From contig CM037865.1 in assembly GCA_021292105.1 (NCBI GenBank), positions 23,353,928 to 23,417,927 of the forward strand: a DNA stretch of 64,000 bases, in the 5' to 3' direction. Within the stretch, counting starts at the first letter, position 1. Each line of letters opens with the position of its first letter. The notes under the pieces were generated by a model. That model made no database searches and was not told where the DNA came from. It saw only the letters and a list, made by a program, of their open reading frames with translations. Below are positions 1 to 13,726 of the stretch, piece after piece. A program made the position numbers and the translations under genes. The stretch is from Anadara kagoshimensis. Lineage: Eukaryota; Mollusca; Bivalvia; Arcoida; Arcidae.

Positions 1-21
1 AAATCATCAATTCCTTGTGGT

Positions 22-76
22 ATTTTTTTATTTCATTTTATGATTAAAATTTAAAAAAAATGGTATATGACAATAT
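22..76. mobile_element. foldback micro-element F2, degraded
   Basis: The right arm AAAAAAATGGTATATGACAA is intact; the left arm is weak. Same loop word TTTTATGATTAAAAT as expected for the family. Confidence 0.4.
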
Positions 77-482
77 TACCAGGGATTTCCCAGTCTCAGC
101 AACAAGACCAAGTCAAGATTCAGTTAATTTAGGTGAAATAGTTCACAGTCGATTTAAAAATATAACTATTTACGGGTTTCCTTGTTAAAAAGATATAACA
201 TTTTTTATGAAAATATGTTAATTTGAAAATTTGGCATAGATATTAATTTTGTTAAGGTGTGTGTGCGGAAACGTTTCACCTGTGATTAACATTAAATATT
301 ATTACTTATACATATATACACATTAAAATGCTCGACTTAAAAAATGAAGGGATTTCCGTGTCAACGCACTTTTACAATATGCGCAAATCGTACCCTGTTA
401 TTCATGTTAGCTTCGATAGTTCTTGATGACTCTGCATGATTTTTCATATTTAAAATTTGTATGTATATAAATTCATATACAG

Positions 483-678
483 TACAGACCCGTATAAAGT
501 TTAACATTGAGCTGACGAAAAGACACCGAAGCTTTGCTTTCGAGAGGCCGAGATAGTATGGATGACTAGTGACCAATAAGTTGCTGAGATGAAGATAACA
601 GTTTTCGAGAGGCAGAGATCAACTCTCGATTCGGCACTAATTCGCTGGCTAAGTGTTAAACATTCGACGGGCCTGTAA
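483..678 (-). mobile_element. MITE-1 (TACAGACCTGTCG family), copy 1
   Basis: Inverted ends TACAGACCCG...AAAGTTTAACATTG and AAGTGTTAAACATTCGACGG...CCTGTA enclose 196 bp without coding capacity. The internal CGATTCGGCACTAATTCG places it in reverse orientation relative to copies at 33251, 35194 and 42375. Confidence 0.85.
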
Positions 679-1006
679 TGTTATATGGGACGATATCATT
701 TGTAGCTTTTTGCTGATCGTCGTGGTTTCCATTTTGCAGATCTCAACATGACGCAGAGTTAGACGCGGAAACGACTGATATAAACCTTTGAATGAACAGA
801 TCGAGAAAGGCTCAATAAAAGAACCCAGTGGTCGACTTTTAAAACTGAACAAAAATAAAACATATGGAAATTTAAAGTTCTATTTTTATGTGAAAACTGC
901 GGGATTATTTTTACCCGGTTATATAAATTATTTTCCACAAACATTAAAATACATTTAATGTTTAAAAGAAAATCCGTTACCCCAGCGATCGACAGACTTT
1001 TAAATT

Positions 1007-1010
1007 ATAT

Positions 1011-1065
<55 letters not shown>

Positions 1066-1066
1066 T
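1007..1066 (+). repeat. (TTTA)n tetranucleotide microsatellite
   Basis: About 15 uninterrupted TTTA units. A shorter run of the same unit lies at 1191-1217. Confidence 0.95.
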
Positions 1067-1982
1067 CCTCCTTATTTGGCGGAAAAAGAATGTCATTGCT
1101 TCTAAACATTTAAATTAGTCGAGTACGCCCCGATGGTCTCGGCTAACAAATTTAAAATGTTGTTGGAATAACCATAATAATTTGAAAAATGCATTTATTT
1201 ATTTATTTATTTATTTAAAGCGTTTGTTATGTCAGTTCAAAACTAATTTGCAAGTTAATCAAATTTACGTTGCACCATTTGACCTAAAAAATAAAATTTG
1301 TCATTTTCCGGGTGTGTCGGGATTTATGGCGGACCGCAGGGGTAGATATCGGTAATTATAATAATAATAATAATCGCTTAATTCTCGGGCTAATGTTGAG
1401 TATTTTGGCCAGAAAACAAAAAAATAGACATTAAAATTAGCTAATAAACTTGTAAAATGCTACTATTCTTTTTTATCTTTTTGATCATCCATCGATAATT
1501 CAACAATTAAATCCGATTTCGATCATGTAAAAAGAGATAAAACATTCGCCACAACGCAAGTTTTTATGTAACATTGCGTTTAATGTCTTTTTAATGATGC
1601 CGCTACGCCCTGTAGGTAAGTCAGGGTGTTCAATAAAGTTGTCTACTGTGACTACGGGGCGGTAACAAAATTACAGGACACCTGCGGAAATACCTGGAAC
1701 AGGTTTTTGTTTTTGAATTAAGATGCATCATAAAATCTATTGTTGATCATTATCGCTGATTACGACAATTGGACCATGTGGCAGGCACCAGTGTCGCCAA
1801 AATGTTCTTCCTCGTATATTTTTAAGGCACTGTTTGATTCTATTTGAAGAAGTAAAGATTCTCATTTATACATGTAGTGTATTTTATTGAAATTAAAAAC
1901 TTACACGAAAGTTGTCCCAACATCAACAGTGGACACTAACTTTGTCGTAAATTGAACTAAAATTGACCCAACAATTAGAGCA

Positions 1983-1983
1983 T

Positions 1984-2009
<26 letters not shown>
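1983..2009 (+). repeat. (CT)n microsatellite
   Basis: About 13 CT units in AT-rich flank. Confidence 0.95.
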
Positions 2010-2014
<5 letters not shown>

Positions 2015-2891
2015 TTAAAAAAAACATAACAGTTGCAAAATGGTCCGTATATCGTTGAAAGTGTTCGATTTTTGGGAAATAATTTGTACATTATTATTAT
2101 TATCAAACCACATAATAATATGGTATTTGTTGCTTGGATTTTATCCATAAGATTTTCTAATGCTCTCTTTCAAATACATTCCCATAGAAACATGATCATT
2201 TTCAAAGAAAGGAGACCTTGTGTCTTTTCTTAAGCGCTGATAGATTTAGTTTTAAAAAGTAGGTGTGAAATGGCTAAGACTTACGTCATTTACTAAATCT
2301 TATCAAACTCTCATCAAGGGTTCGATTAAGAACTTATTAGGGGAATAGTATCTGGCTAAAAATAAGAATATCATGTCATACAGTTTATAATACCCCCGTC
2401 AATATGATAGATAATGATATACCAGAAATATTGTCAAGATTTGGTACGAATTTATTAATAATATTGATAAAAGACTTAAGGAGAATTAACCCCTATATAG
2501 GTTCTGCGATCCCCCGTCTTTCAATACATGTTTTGAAGTGAGAGACATGCTTATATGGCACATAGTAATCTAGGTATTTCGGATTTTCGCTCTGCGATCC
2601 CTCCTTTTACACATGTTTTTGAAGTGAAGGGTGCATGTTGTTCATTTCATACGACATTGTTATCGAAGTTGTTCGGATTTTCTTCTTAAAGATATTTGGG
2701 TGATATTGATTATTGTGTAACTTGTATCATTCGTGTTAAAATATTCAAGGATTTATTGAAAATGTGTTATCTTATTCCCACAAACCCTGGTCACCGTAAA
2801 ACAATTCCATGACACAGTTAATACAAATCGCCCACAAATTATTGAAATTTGTTGAATATCGAAATTGTTCTGCTGGTTCGATAAATCTGTG

Positions 2892-2918
2892 CTCTCTCTC
2901 TCTCTCTCTCTCTCTCTC
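2892..2918 (+). repeat. (CT)n microsatellite
   Basis: About 13 CT units, 50 bp before the SINE tail fragment at 2970. Confidence 0.95.
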
Positions 2919-2969
2919 AAACCGATGCCCCGAATCACTGCAGGCATGGTACGCGCAAGAACTCTCCCT

Positions 2970-3062
2970 GTACATCTGCAAAGGTATAAATTTTACCACT
3001 TCAACCTATAGTTGGTGATGTCTCGCTGTAAGTGAAATATTCTTGAATAAGACGTAATCCCC
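2970..3062 (+). mobile_element. SINE family A tail fragment
   Basis: CCTATAGTTGGTGATGTCTC then GTAAGTGAAATATTCTTGAA and GACGTAAT matches the last 90 bp of family A. The head and body are missing. Confidence 0.7.
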
Positions 3063-4742
3063 TCTCCTCCTCCCCCCTCTCTCTCTCAATAGAAAGATTA
3101 CTGATATTGGGTTAGCCAGTTTGAAGAAATCCTAATCTCACCGTTCAAATTATTTTCGAATTACTTATTCAGACTGTGATAATCTGGTAATAATGTGATT
3201 GTTTTATTGTCAATTCACGTGATGTTAATTACCATCAACAGGGTTAATGAGTTGCTTCCCTAAAGTCACAGGTTCTGTTACATAAGCCAATTGCCCTTAA
3301 TTTTGATGTGAGAAGGTGTGACCCCCTTCAGGAGCGTGGTCACACCATGGGGAGCGCTGTTATTTTATTATATTTATTAATCAATTTGTTTTATATATGA
3401 CGAAATTCGAGATCAATATTCAATTCTATTTAACGCAGTTTTAAATTAATTCCTAGCTGTGAACAGTTTTGGTGGGTCAGAATTGAAACATGTTACGCCA
3501 CAGTGTCCACTACACCCCAGTATGTGGGATAGCGTTAACTATAAATTAACACTGTTTTACTACTTTACAGCTTCTTCTATTCAATGTTTGGCATCAATTA
3601 ACAATAATTTGTCTTTAATTAAGTGTAATATCATTACTTTAATTTGAGATTGTATAAAAGATCATTTTACACCGATATCCCCAAATCCCGCGGTTTTGTC
3701 GGCAGCGATGGTGCCGAAACGCTGATAACGTGACGGCGTTTCGACCAGGGGCCAATTGTTCCAGGCTCCGTTAACAAATTTGTATTTTGCGTATTATGCA
3801 ATATTTCTGAAATTTCTGTTTAAAATAAATGTACAATATTGTGTTGTTATCAGGCAGAAGCAGTTAAATCTGTATTTTATATCAAATATTTTAATTTGAT
3901 AACAATTTGAATTTTAACTACAACCGGGCCCAGTACGTTAATTCGGAGACTATACAATTCGTTATTTTAAACCCAGGTTTAAATTCAATATTGAATTTTA
4001 ATTGGCTGATTTTAATTTTAAATTCAGGCAAATTGTGTATTCAAAAATTACTAATATATCAATTAATGATAATTATTCATTAATGACACACATTTATAGC
4101 CACAGCTGGGGTTATAAAAATAAGATTTTTTTCCGAAAGATTGAAATTAATTACAGGGTCGATTGGAGTTTGAAAAGGAGACCAGATAAACTTTAAATGG
4201 GTAAATTGAACTACATTCCAATCTTTGCTGTAATTCTTTTATCATCAAATTCAAAATTTATTCATTGGACGGAAATCGTCGACCTGGGACTTTTTTGTAA
4301 TCTTGTAATTGAAACTGACGTAATGGTTTTTTGAGGAGATTCATGAAAGGTGACCATCTAAAATTTGATTTATTTATAGAAAAATCCCGAGGAGTTCCTT
4401 ACATAACAATAGCTAACTTGTCAGCCACGTAACAAAAAAATGTATAACAATGCGAAAATGTGAGAAGGGATTTAGACAAAAATGTGGGGTGTCAGTGACC
4501 GACCTTCAAAGAAAACAGATAGTCCCCTGTCTGCTACAACACCCAGATGACAAAGAAGAGGCTCCGAATTGAAATCTAATTATTTTAAGTCTGACTTCTG
4601 TATTGAAATGTGTAGTCAGCATTTTTTATCAACAACGCAACCATCAATTTTGTCATGTGCTGTATTCAAAAACTTCATATAACGACTTTGCTGTTATACA
4701 TATAAAATATTACTTGAAAAATTATAAACAACTATCAATTTT

Positions 4743-4852
4743 GTCGTGTGCTGTTTTAAACTTTTATTTAAAAATGCGTCAAAAGGCGACACATAACATG
4801 TTTTTGAATGCATTATTTTAATGATAATAAAAAAATCCCGAAAACAGCGCGT
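4743..4852. mobile_element. foldback element F1, degenerate and compound
   Basis: GTCGTGTGCTGTTTTAAAC and GGCGACACATAAC arms, then a second right half with GAATGCATTATTTTAAT and AAAACAGCGCGTGAC. Another TCATGTGCTGTATTCAAAA left half occurs at 4655. Confidence 0.5.
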
Positions 4853-7231
4853 GACCGTTTACTCATTGCAAAGCAAAAGTTTAGATCATTAAAAATATTG
4901 AAATAATAAATAATTAAATAAATAAAGTATTTTCTGCGGTTAAAATTCAGCATCTGTTATAGACATCCAGTACTTTGTCATGTGATGGAATCCTGACCCA
5001 GTCAGCGTGCGTCTGCAACCCAATTTCCGGTCACGTGAATCACACGTACTTTTCTTCAGTTATTTATCGAATTAAATATGTAAATTCTGTCAAAAATCTT
5101 AACAATCTAATTGATTGATTTCTCTCCTGTGATTGATTTTCGATCGATATCGATCCTGATAAGATTACTGATAACTTTGATTTTGTCGGATCGAGGGATC
5201 TGTTTGTCTTTCTTTAGAAATCTTAATTCCTTATCTGATTGTGTAAATAAATGTTTATCGGGTTTTAATGATATTGTTTGATCAGTTTGATTTATTTGTC
5301 ATTAAATTGTTTGCAAAAAACAAATTTTTGTCGCCTTTTGTATCGGTGTTCGTTGTTATAAAATGTTAGTAAAACCGGTTACGGTGCGCGCGGCGAGTGT
5401 TTGATCCCGTAATCGCAAATCATCGATTAACCGAGACAAAATTTATAAATGCCCACCGGTTCACTTATATTTGAGAGAGAGATAGAGAGAGAGGGAGGGG
5501 GAGAAATTATAAATTATATTTGAGAAAGATTTTGTACTTTTTTAATTTTAATTTAAAATTAACAAATAAAATTACATTTTGGACAAATAAACACACTCAA
5601 ATAGAACAATAGCTACTCAAAATGTATACTAGGCAACAATGGTGCTTGACACTTAGCGAATTGTCGTAATAAGCTAGATGTGCATTTATTTCAAATTTTT
5701 GACTCGGTAAATACAAAAAAAATCAGTTTATTACAAAAGTACAAGCAAGAATGACAGAATTTAAAAATTATATCAATTCAAGTCCTAAAACACGTCGATA
5801 TTTTTAGATTTAAAATAAGAAAAAAATTGTTTAAAACGTTCAAACTGAGATACACAGTCATTTTAACGCCATTGACAGGTGGAACTCAGACTTCTTATAT
5901 AAATAAATAATAGTCTTAGAATTTGTAATTTTAAGAAACTGTTACATTTTCAACAACGACTCACGGGTGCCGATCGAACAGGTTGCATTCGGAGAATTCA
6001 CACTTGCAGCAGCGGGAACCATTGGCACCCGGCAAACATCGATAGACGATGTCAAGAAATCTACCGAGATCTGATAAATGAGTTATCGGAGAGTAATGGA
6101 TGTACAGGAAAAAGTTGTGTTTTATACTCTTAGGGAAGAATTAGTCCCGTGTTCCAGCGACTGAATAAAAGTTTTTGAATCAACTCTGAAAGAGCGACTA
6201 ACTGTAAAGTACATGTGATCGTTAGGGTCCTGTATACGCAAGAACTTGAACCATTTGTCACATACCTTTTCTAACTTTATCACACAATGCAAAAATAATG
6301 CATGACACATGCCACTTTATACTATTTTGACATTATAATCCAGTTTCTCCAAAATGTCTCTTAATAAAACGATTTTTTAACTAAAAAAGTTCTAGACACT
6401 TATGATTTTTTATTTTGCAAAAAGAGGTTTAATTACATCTGTTGGTGGTGCTCCGAACAACAGGAGAAACTACAGAGACAAATGGGTGGAAGTGCATTTT
6501 GGTAAAGAGTGCAATTAGGACTAAGGATGTAATACTTATTTTGGTTAGTCACTTTTTCACACTCGATAAATATACTTAAGAATTTCTATTTAAGAAATGT
6601 ATTATTTTAATTGTTATATCTTACGCTATTTTATTTACCTACAAAGGATTTTTGGGGCTAAGTTACACAACGCGTCAATAAGATAGCTTTAGAGACCTCA
6701 GCTTTAGAAGACGGATTTTCATTAATTCTGAAGATTAAATGAGAGATTTTCAATTAGCGAAAAAACCTTGAAGACCTGTTTTCAAGTATAACAGATTAAA
6801 ATTAATTGAGGGGTTAGTTGAGTGAAATTTTAATGAATGGTTAATCTACCGAGAAAGATTACTTAATTTTGCGATTAATGACTTTGAACTTAATCCGACG
6901 TAGTAAAACCGGAATTACGGCACCCAGATAATCCGGCCGTTTTTTTTCATATGGAATATATATAAATGTGTACAATGCAGTGATGTGGACATGATTTCAG
7001 TGTTCGGCCAGTCTATGCCAAACACCTCTGATTCTGTTACCGCATACAGTTATAATCGAGGAGACAGGATCAAACAGGGATTACATCATGTAGAAAATGA
7101 CACTTCAATGATATGACACCTTTTTTCATTCGAACTGGGATTCACTCACTTACCCATTCGAACTGTGATGTACAACTTGAAATGATAAATATACCCCATC
7201 ACAGTACAAAGCCATTGTCAGCTATTAATTA

Positions 7232-7291
7232 TGCCATGTGCTGTTTTCTGAATTGTTAATAAAATAATACCTTTGAAAAACAGCACATAAC
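7232..7291. mobile_element. foldback micro-element F1
   Basis: A hairpin of about 60 bp: CATGTGCTGTTTTCTGAA...loop...CTTTGAAAAACAGCACAT. The same termini recur at 4743, 40459 and 44514. Confidence 0.7.
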
Positions 7292-7407
7292 GTTTGATCG
7301 AACTTTAAGGCGTGTTATTTCAGTTTCTGTAACCTCTTGGAGCTTATCGGGAAAGTTTTTGCAATTTTAAAAATAGAACTTGCCTGTTAAAGCAGAGAGT
7401 AGAGTAA

Positions 7408-7612
7408 TGTGGGTTTACGCCCAGTCATTTTTGCACTTATATATATCGTGGCGACCAGTTCTGGAATGGCGAATAAACCGGACTGTCGGAAGAAAAAAAC
7501 TTTGTCCGTTTGGCAAGTGAATGACAAACTTTCTAACACCAGGCTCTGCTCCGATTGGGATTCGAACCTAGACCAAGGTACTCTGATCCGTTGTTTGAGA
7601 CTACTCAGCCAA
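7408..7612 (-). mobile_element. SINE family B
   Basis: Minus-strand copy: tail at the low end (TTTACGCCCAGTCATTTTTG), body word GACAAACTTTCTAACACCAG, and B-box complement GGGATTCGAACCTAGACC. The short ORFs over it are SINE-derived. Confidence 0.8.
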
Positions 7613-8302
7613 TGAGCAAAGAAATAAATTGTCAATGTTCTGTTTTGAGCGTATTTGTAAGTTACTATGATTTGTTTTTGGTTGTATTATTATATCAATT
7701 TTTAAATTAAAAGTACCGTGAAACTAGTATTACGCAGATATCAAACTTTTTTTCTTTTTTTTCAAATTTCGAAAATAACCGTACATCTTGTCACTTTGAC
7801 ATGGTCTTCCATAAATAATGTATAAGAGTTTTGTATTGAACACTCACACGCGTGGATGAGTGAACCTTAGACCTGTCGATGCTACAGGGCCGGAACTCCC
7901 CACCATCTTTCCCACACAATAACAAGTTCAGCGTGAAAACACCGTTATTTCTCAAACTTAAATTGGATGTTTGCTACTACTAATTACTACTATCTTTCTA
8001 TCTATATTTATATGTGTATTAAACAATAAGTCACTAAAACCCCGGGGGTCGGATATGTCCTGCTGTTGGGGAGAAAAATCATGGAAATTAACCCATATAA
8101 TTGTTAAAAGGAAATAGTTAGTTTTATTCCACCTTTAGATGAATTAATTGAAAAATGAATAATTTATTTCAAAATTTTTCACAACTTCCTAAAAGTGTTG
8201 AATGTCATTTGATAACTGAAGATGTTCCAGTCTTGGAACTGTGAAAAGAGTTAGGAACTTAGGATGAAGGGTGATGGGAAGCGAGAGTGCTAAAATCGAA
8301 TA

Positions 8303-8482
8303 ACAGTCAAACCTGGATATAAAGGCCACCCAAGGAACCAGTAAAAGTGGCCTTTATAAGCAGATGTCCTTTATATACAGGTTAAAGTAATATGAAGAAA
8401 GAACAGTTGGGATACAGTTCAACTTCCCTTTATGAGCAAGTGCTCCTTATATAGAGGTGGTCTTTAAGGCAGGTTTGACTGT
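8303..8482. mobile_element. MITE-3 with ACAGTCAAACCTG inverted ends
   Basis: ACAGTCAAACCTGGATATAA at the left and CAGGTTTGACTGT at the right. The interior has AAAGGCCAC and GTGGCCTTTATA words in both directions. 180 bp, non-autonomous. Single copy here. Confidence 0.82.
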
Positions 8483-8519
8483 GCCCGATTACATGTACCA
8501 TGTGCTTTTTTGATCAAGT

Positions 8520-8680
8520 ACAGTAAAACCTCGATTTATTGCTACCAATTGCTCAATCAAATTTTGAGCGAGAAATCGTGGAAACCTTATAAAGAAAAAA
8601 ATATAAAAGAAATAGACTTAAGAGCTTCAAATAAGCGAGGTTGCAAACGTATACAGGAGCATTATAATAATGTTTTACTG
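8520..8680. mobile_element. possible pogo/Tigger-like relic
   Basis: Starts ACAGTAAAACCTCGATTTAT and has the reverse words AATAAGCGAGGTTGC and TGTTTTACTG near the right side, with about 35 bp inserted between them. CAGTAAAACCTCG-type termini occur in pogo/Tigger elements; assignment is tentative. Confidence 0.4.
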
Positions 8681-8895
8681 CAACATAGTTAAAAAGTACC
8701 ACATGGCAATTGAAAACATATGAAACAGTAGCACATGGCACTAATGATTAATATTTTAATAACAATGTTTCATTTCAAAATTCAAAAGTACTGTAAGATA
8801 TATATGCCATGCGTTTGAGAAAAATAAGATATTCAAATCGAATATTGAAAAAGAAAAGGCGACCTACATAGTCCTTTCTATATGCTGTTTATCTA

Positions 8896-9078
8896 TTCCT
8901 GCACCGGAAACGGAAATAACTCAGCAACTGATGAGGCACCTGAAATATCCTATATTTACAGTGTCGCTTTTTGCAAGACGAGAATGGATCTTTTTCAAAT
9001 CCCAGCACCGGAAACAGAAATTCAGAAAATTTGATACCTGAAGATCCGATGTTTAAAATGCCGCTTGTTGCAAGAATA
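8896..9078 (+). repeat. diverged tandem duplication, period about 102 bp
   Basis: GCACCGGAAACGGAAAT...ACCTGAA...GTCGCTTTTTGCAAGACGAG matches GCACCGGAAACAGAAAT...ACCTGAA...TGCCGCTTGTTGCAAGAATACGAG. Confidence 0.6.
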
Positions 9079-9089
9079 CGAGTTCGTTC

Positions 9090-12000
9090 GCAAAACCGAA
9101 TTCAGTAAGAAGTTTCGTTATACCGTTATGCGAAATTGACATAAAAATCAACACAAAAAAAGTTACAAATTCTTGTGGTGACTATTTGAACTTAAAATGT
9201 ATGTGACAAACACGATATATTAGTCGGGGTCTGTTCCACCCCGTCATTAATCACAGAACCTTACGAGGCCAGCGATCCAAGGTTGAGATCTCGTTGTCAT
9301 GCAGGTCACATACCGAACTTCCCTTTTATATTTCAAGATTAATATTACGATAAAAATCAGACGGGATTTGTTATATGTACACTTAAAGTCGAAATACCCT
9401 TGACTGGCCACGACCCCATCACGATATCAAACAGGCCGAAATACCTACATTTCTATTTAATAAAAGTTTTGCAAGTTGTTTGAATGTTGTTTAACTTCGC
9501 CTCAACAATTTCCCAGCTATTCGCAACAAGTTTTGTATTAAGATTGTAAGTTGGTTGGTTTTCCGTTTTTGTAACGTCGTATCACTCACGCGGTGGCAAT
9601 ATTTCAGCTTTTTGCAACGAGACGTTTTTCTTATTGGTCTCAGGTCATGTGATGCAAGTGTTTCTGATCAGCTTTGTGGCTTTGAATCAGTGTGCATTTA
9701 TGGCCAACTTAAGAATGCTAATATACTCGCCAGCAATATCGCAGATAAACCCTGTATACCAGGCCCCATGCAGTTTCACAATCATTCCTTTCCTGAGGCA
9801 ACCAGTAAAAGCCAATGGCAAGGGTAAACACTGTTTGTAATAAAGAAATTTGTCTGGTAAAAACAAAAACAATTAAAAACACGAAACGACAAAACATGGG
9901 ACACATGTTGAGACATCTGATAACTTGAAGTCTTCCTGCTTTGGACGAGCACTGGATATAAATGTAAAGGAAAATGTCTATACAGTGGTGTGGTTATGTA
10001 TTTTTGTAAGCATCTAATTACTAGTAACCCAAGTTATTTCATGATCCGGGGTCACTAAACAAGCACATTTTACTTATCAGCCAAAAAGCAACAATCTAGC
10101 AGTGTCAAATTACGAAATTAAAAGGCAGTTATTTCGGCCTAACAAGTAACCTTCTACCGTGTATAACAAGCATTCAAAAATGGAAGGCAGTTATTTCGGC
10201 CTAACTGAGACCTAACTTTGTCCAAGTTGGTGGTAGAATGTTCATTTTGGGTATAGATATTATCCGTGTAGTAAATGTTCGGATTAACAGATAATCTCAG
10301 TGACATAATCTATTTAATGACGCACGTAACAGGTTTATCACATATCTTATCGCGGATTTCTTTATAAATCACGACTTTAATTGACTATTTAAAACAAATT
10401 AATTAACAAAACCGTTTTAATGTATGCTTAATATTATTACTAAATTGTACATTTTTATCTGAGAAATTCAGGAGCTAAATTAGGAAAAGTAGATTATTTT
10501 TACCAATGGGTGGGATGAATAGGGTAGATATAATTCCAATGTGCTTATCATATGTTTCGTTATCTTAGTCTATGTTTAGTTGTGCACTGATATTCTTGGT
10601 GGTTCTGACAATTACAGACATTTGTGAGTTATGTCATCTTTCTTAAAAATTGGTGGCGCTGTGGTCCAGCCTTATTTTGCAAATGCCTATAAGGGGTGGT
10701 CATCACATCGGGGTAATTTTTTATCCAGTATACAACACAAGTGCTTAAGTATAGTTGGATTAAAGTCAAACAGAAACAAACGTCAAGCATTCTCTTGATT
10801 GACATAATACTGCAGTGCATGGACACTAAGAACCAACTAACACCAAAACATACTATGAAGAGATTATTGACCGAATAATAAGAATAACGGAACAACCAAG
10901 CATGCCAAAAAGAAAAATTTCTAGAAATGAATTGATTATAAAATATAAATGCGTTGAACAAAACGATACATGTCCTTGCCATCAAACGTATTAAATTTTT
11001 TTACGCTCATTAGTTTGGTTATATTGAATTTTCAAAAAACACTCTAGAACGCTCTGCTTAAACAATGACTTTATAATTTAAACATTCTTCTAATCATGTA
11101 TGGAAACCTTTTTATTTTGAAATTTTGTTTAACGGTTACTCGAAAGTTTGTTAATAAACAATTTTCTTTTTTAATTATTATTATTATTATTATTAATATA
11201 AAAGCAGTCTTTTGTTTAAAATTGTTTTATTCAGAATTCATTGTCGGCGTCTAAAGCAAGTTTCATTAAGGTGTACCAAAGACCAATATTGACATAGGCT
11301 AGAGAGGGCATGGAATACAGGCTTCAGGTTTGGTCCTCTTTGTTTACACGCCATCTGATCACGCTATCAGGTGTACATACACATGTTGTGTACGTTTTGA
11401 GGAGTATCGGCACGTCATCATCTATCTAGCGGTATTCATTTGTTTTTCTCCCCTCTTTGTATGCCGCTTCCAATTGGACGATTTTCTAAGTTTAACGGTA
11501 TCCAAATTTAGCTAGGGGAGACAAAGACACATTGTCCCTTTTCTACCCACCTATTTTGATCACAACATTTATTCAATCAATATTAGGGGCAGCTGGGAAA
11601 TTGAACATCGGCTAATTAACTCCTGACAGGTGATCTCACGAATTTTACAACATATGTCTTAGCTTCATATGATCCCAGAAAAGCTGCAGATCCTGAGTTC
11701 CATCACAGAGTCTGCGCGAGAGATACACGTGCATATGTCAGGTTTATTTTTGTTATTGTCATCCCATGTAACCTTTGTAACCCAATTTGACCTTTCCCAG
11801 CATGCATTAAAATCTTAATTACCCGTGAGTCCATTGTTTCGGCATTTACCGATACCAACTGTTTCATCGATAACTTGAGATCCCCGAAATTGCAATTGTC
11901 AAAAATTACTCAAGGAAATGTTAAATATAACATATAAATAATTAAATTAATTGACTTTTTTCCTTTTATTTGCATTATTTATTTTTGTGCATTAATATTG

Positions 12001-12430
12001 AAAGAGGAATTAATTTTAAAATATTAATATCCTTTTAAATATTGACAAGTTGTCTAATTCAAATGCAATTTTATTGAACTATTAAACAAAAATAACAATT
12101 AAAAGCCTGAAATAAACCATCTCAAAACTCAAAATACGGCTAGATCTTAATATTTTATGTGGAGACATCCAGTTGCCAAATGCCATTACACAAATCTATT
12201 GTATCTATACACAGGATGTCTGAACAACGCAATCCCCCGATTTATACATCCATGAATGAGTTTGATACCCATTATAGCGTAACGATACTATGTATTAAAG
12301 TCTTGTCGCAAAGAAATTAAACACTGTAGGGTTAACACCTGTCCTTATAGAAGTAAAAATTCGGAGTCTATTTTGAACAAGCAGCTGTATTCATAATTAA
12401 ACTGAATCATTATACGATAGAATGAATAGG
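9090..12430. other. non-coding stretch, no gene seen
   Basis: Holds the direct repeat at 10122 and chance ORFs. The longest (minus strand, 10629-10985, 118 codons, hydrophobic) has no recognisable family and a length expected by chance at this AT content. Confidence 0.55.
10122..10206 (+). repeat. short direct repeat
   Basis: AAGGCAGTTATTTCGGCCTA occurs twice, 62 bp apart. Confidence 0.8.
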
Positions 12431-12930
12431 AAATTTCGTATTACAAATACGACGGCGCGTGCCGTAACACCTGCTCTATGATTGCCGGCTCGGCTTTCAC
12501 ATTTAAATGCCGACGCTGTTTTTTGATCGAGAGATTGAGGGAATGCGTTTTACGGTTGTTGGTCTCATATGCCCTTACAGCTAACAATAGATCAAATGCA
12601 ATCCTTTACTCTCTCGCACATTCACCTGAGAAGTCTTTGTGAGGTCGCGTTCGCGTGGCTGCTCGTGTTATTGTCCAGGTACCGTTATCCCCGCCCACTA
12701 ATACATTGTCATTTAAAACAGATTAATAAAACTCGCGTGCCCTGTGCTATTTTCAGATGTCAAATGTCAACAAGCAGTTCTTTTAATGTGGACATCTATC
12801 GCTATTCAATCTAATGCATGTATCGTTATGAGTTACAAGCATTACTCTACTCTTTCCTCAAGAGGAACAGCTGATGTGGCTTTGTCTCACGCGCACCTGC
12901 CTTTTTGGTGACACGCACGTGCGTGAATTA
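12430..12930. promoter_or_regulatory. CpG-richer non-repetitive block with E-box palindrome
   Basis: More GC and CpG than its surroundings (GACGGCGCGTGCCG, GCCGGCTCGGC, GCCGACGC), CAGGTACC and CCCCGCCCAC words, CACCTG near 12895, and the perfect palindrome CACGCACGTGCGTG at 12912-12925 holding CACGTG. No repeat family is present. It could be a distal regulatory element or an unrecognised exon; no ORF here resembles a known protein. Confidence 0.3.
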
Positions 12931-13199
12931 AGTAGTTGAAGCAATTTTTGATACGATGATTGCGGTTATTAAAGTCTCTGAAGTTTTTGTTAATTTACAA
13001 ATGTTTGCAATCTGTCCCTCTATTAAAACTTTCTTCTATAGCGGTATTTTGATCGGGGTATCAGTCACATTGGGCCATGAACAATAGAATAACGGCACAT
13101 GTTTGTATTTTAAAATTCTCTTTGTGTGATGGCGTTAGAGTAATTACTTGTTTGTTGATAATTTACGAGCACTCAAAAATCAAATAAGAAAAAACAACG

Positions 13200-13201
<2 letters not shown>

Positions 13202-13239
<38 letters not shown>
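13202..13239 (+). repeat. (GA)n microsatellite
   Basis: First of three GA arrays within 550 bp (the others at 13377 and 13669). Confidence 0.95.
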
Positions 13240-13243
<4 letters not shown>

Positions 13244-13372
13244 ATATGAATTAAAGTACTAAAGTTCAATATGAGCATACAAGAGAGTGTAAGTTGGTAA
13301 AGGAAATTGAGCACTAAGAATTAAGAATTTAAATCAATTTCAACATTTGGTAAACAAGAAAAGTTAACAACG

Positions 13373-13376
<4 letters not shown>

Positions 13377-13431
<55 letters not shown>
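13377..13431 (+). repeat. (GA)n microsatellite
   Basis: About 27 pure units, among the longest in the window. Confidence 0.95.
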
Positions 13432-13433
<2 letters not shown>

Positions 13434-13668
13434 GTCTTTCCTATTGGACTGTTTTAATTTTCAGAGCAACATTATAAACTTTCTGAATTTCTTTTTCTTC
13501 AGAAAACCTAAAATTCGAGAAATTTGAGACAACATTCGAATTCGAAAATTTAAGGGTATTCCTTTCGGTTTTGTTAAGATTACTTGTATTTCAAATAACG
13601 AAATGGGTATGCCTTTCGTTCAACTTTATATATCTAAAATTGTTCATTGTCAAACATTAAATTTTGTT

Positions 13669-13726
<58 letters not shown>

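Larger units (their letters stand above)
1220..7231. other. non-coding stretch, no gene seen
   Basis: AT-rich sequence with scattered chance ORFs under 75 codons. Besides the CT runs, the SINE tail at 2970 and the F1 elements near 4650-4850, I see paired GATA words at about 5155-5177 and a small GC-rich spot GGTGCGCGCGGCGAG at about 5383, but no gene. Confidence 0.6.

Noticed and set aside
10629-10985. 118-codon hydrophobic minus-strand ORF
   Set aside because: Length is expected by chance in 64 kb at this AT content, and no recognisable domain or splice context was seen.
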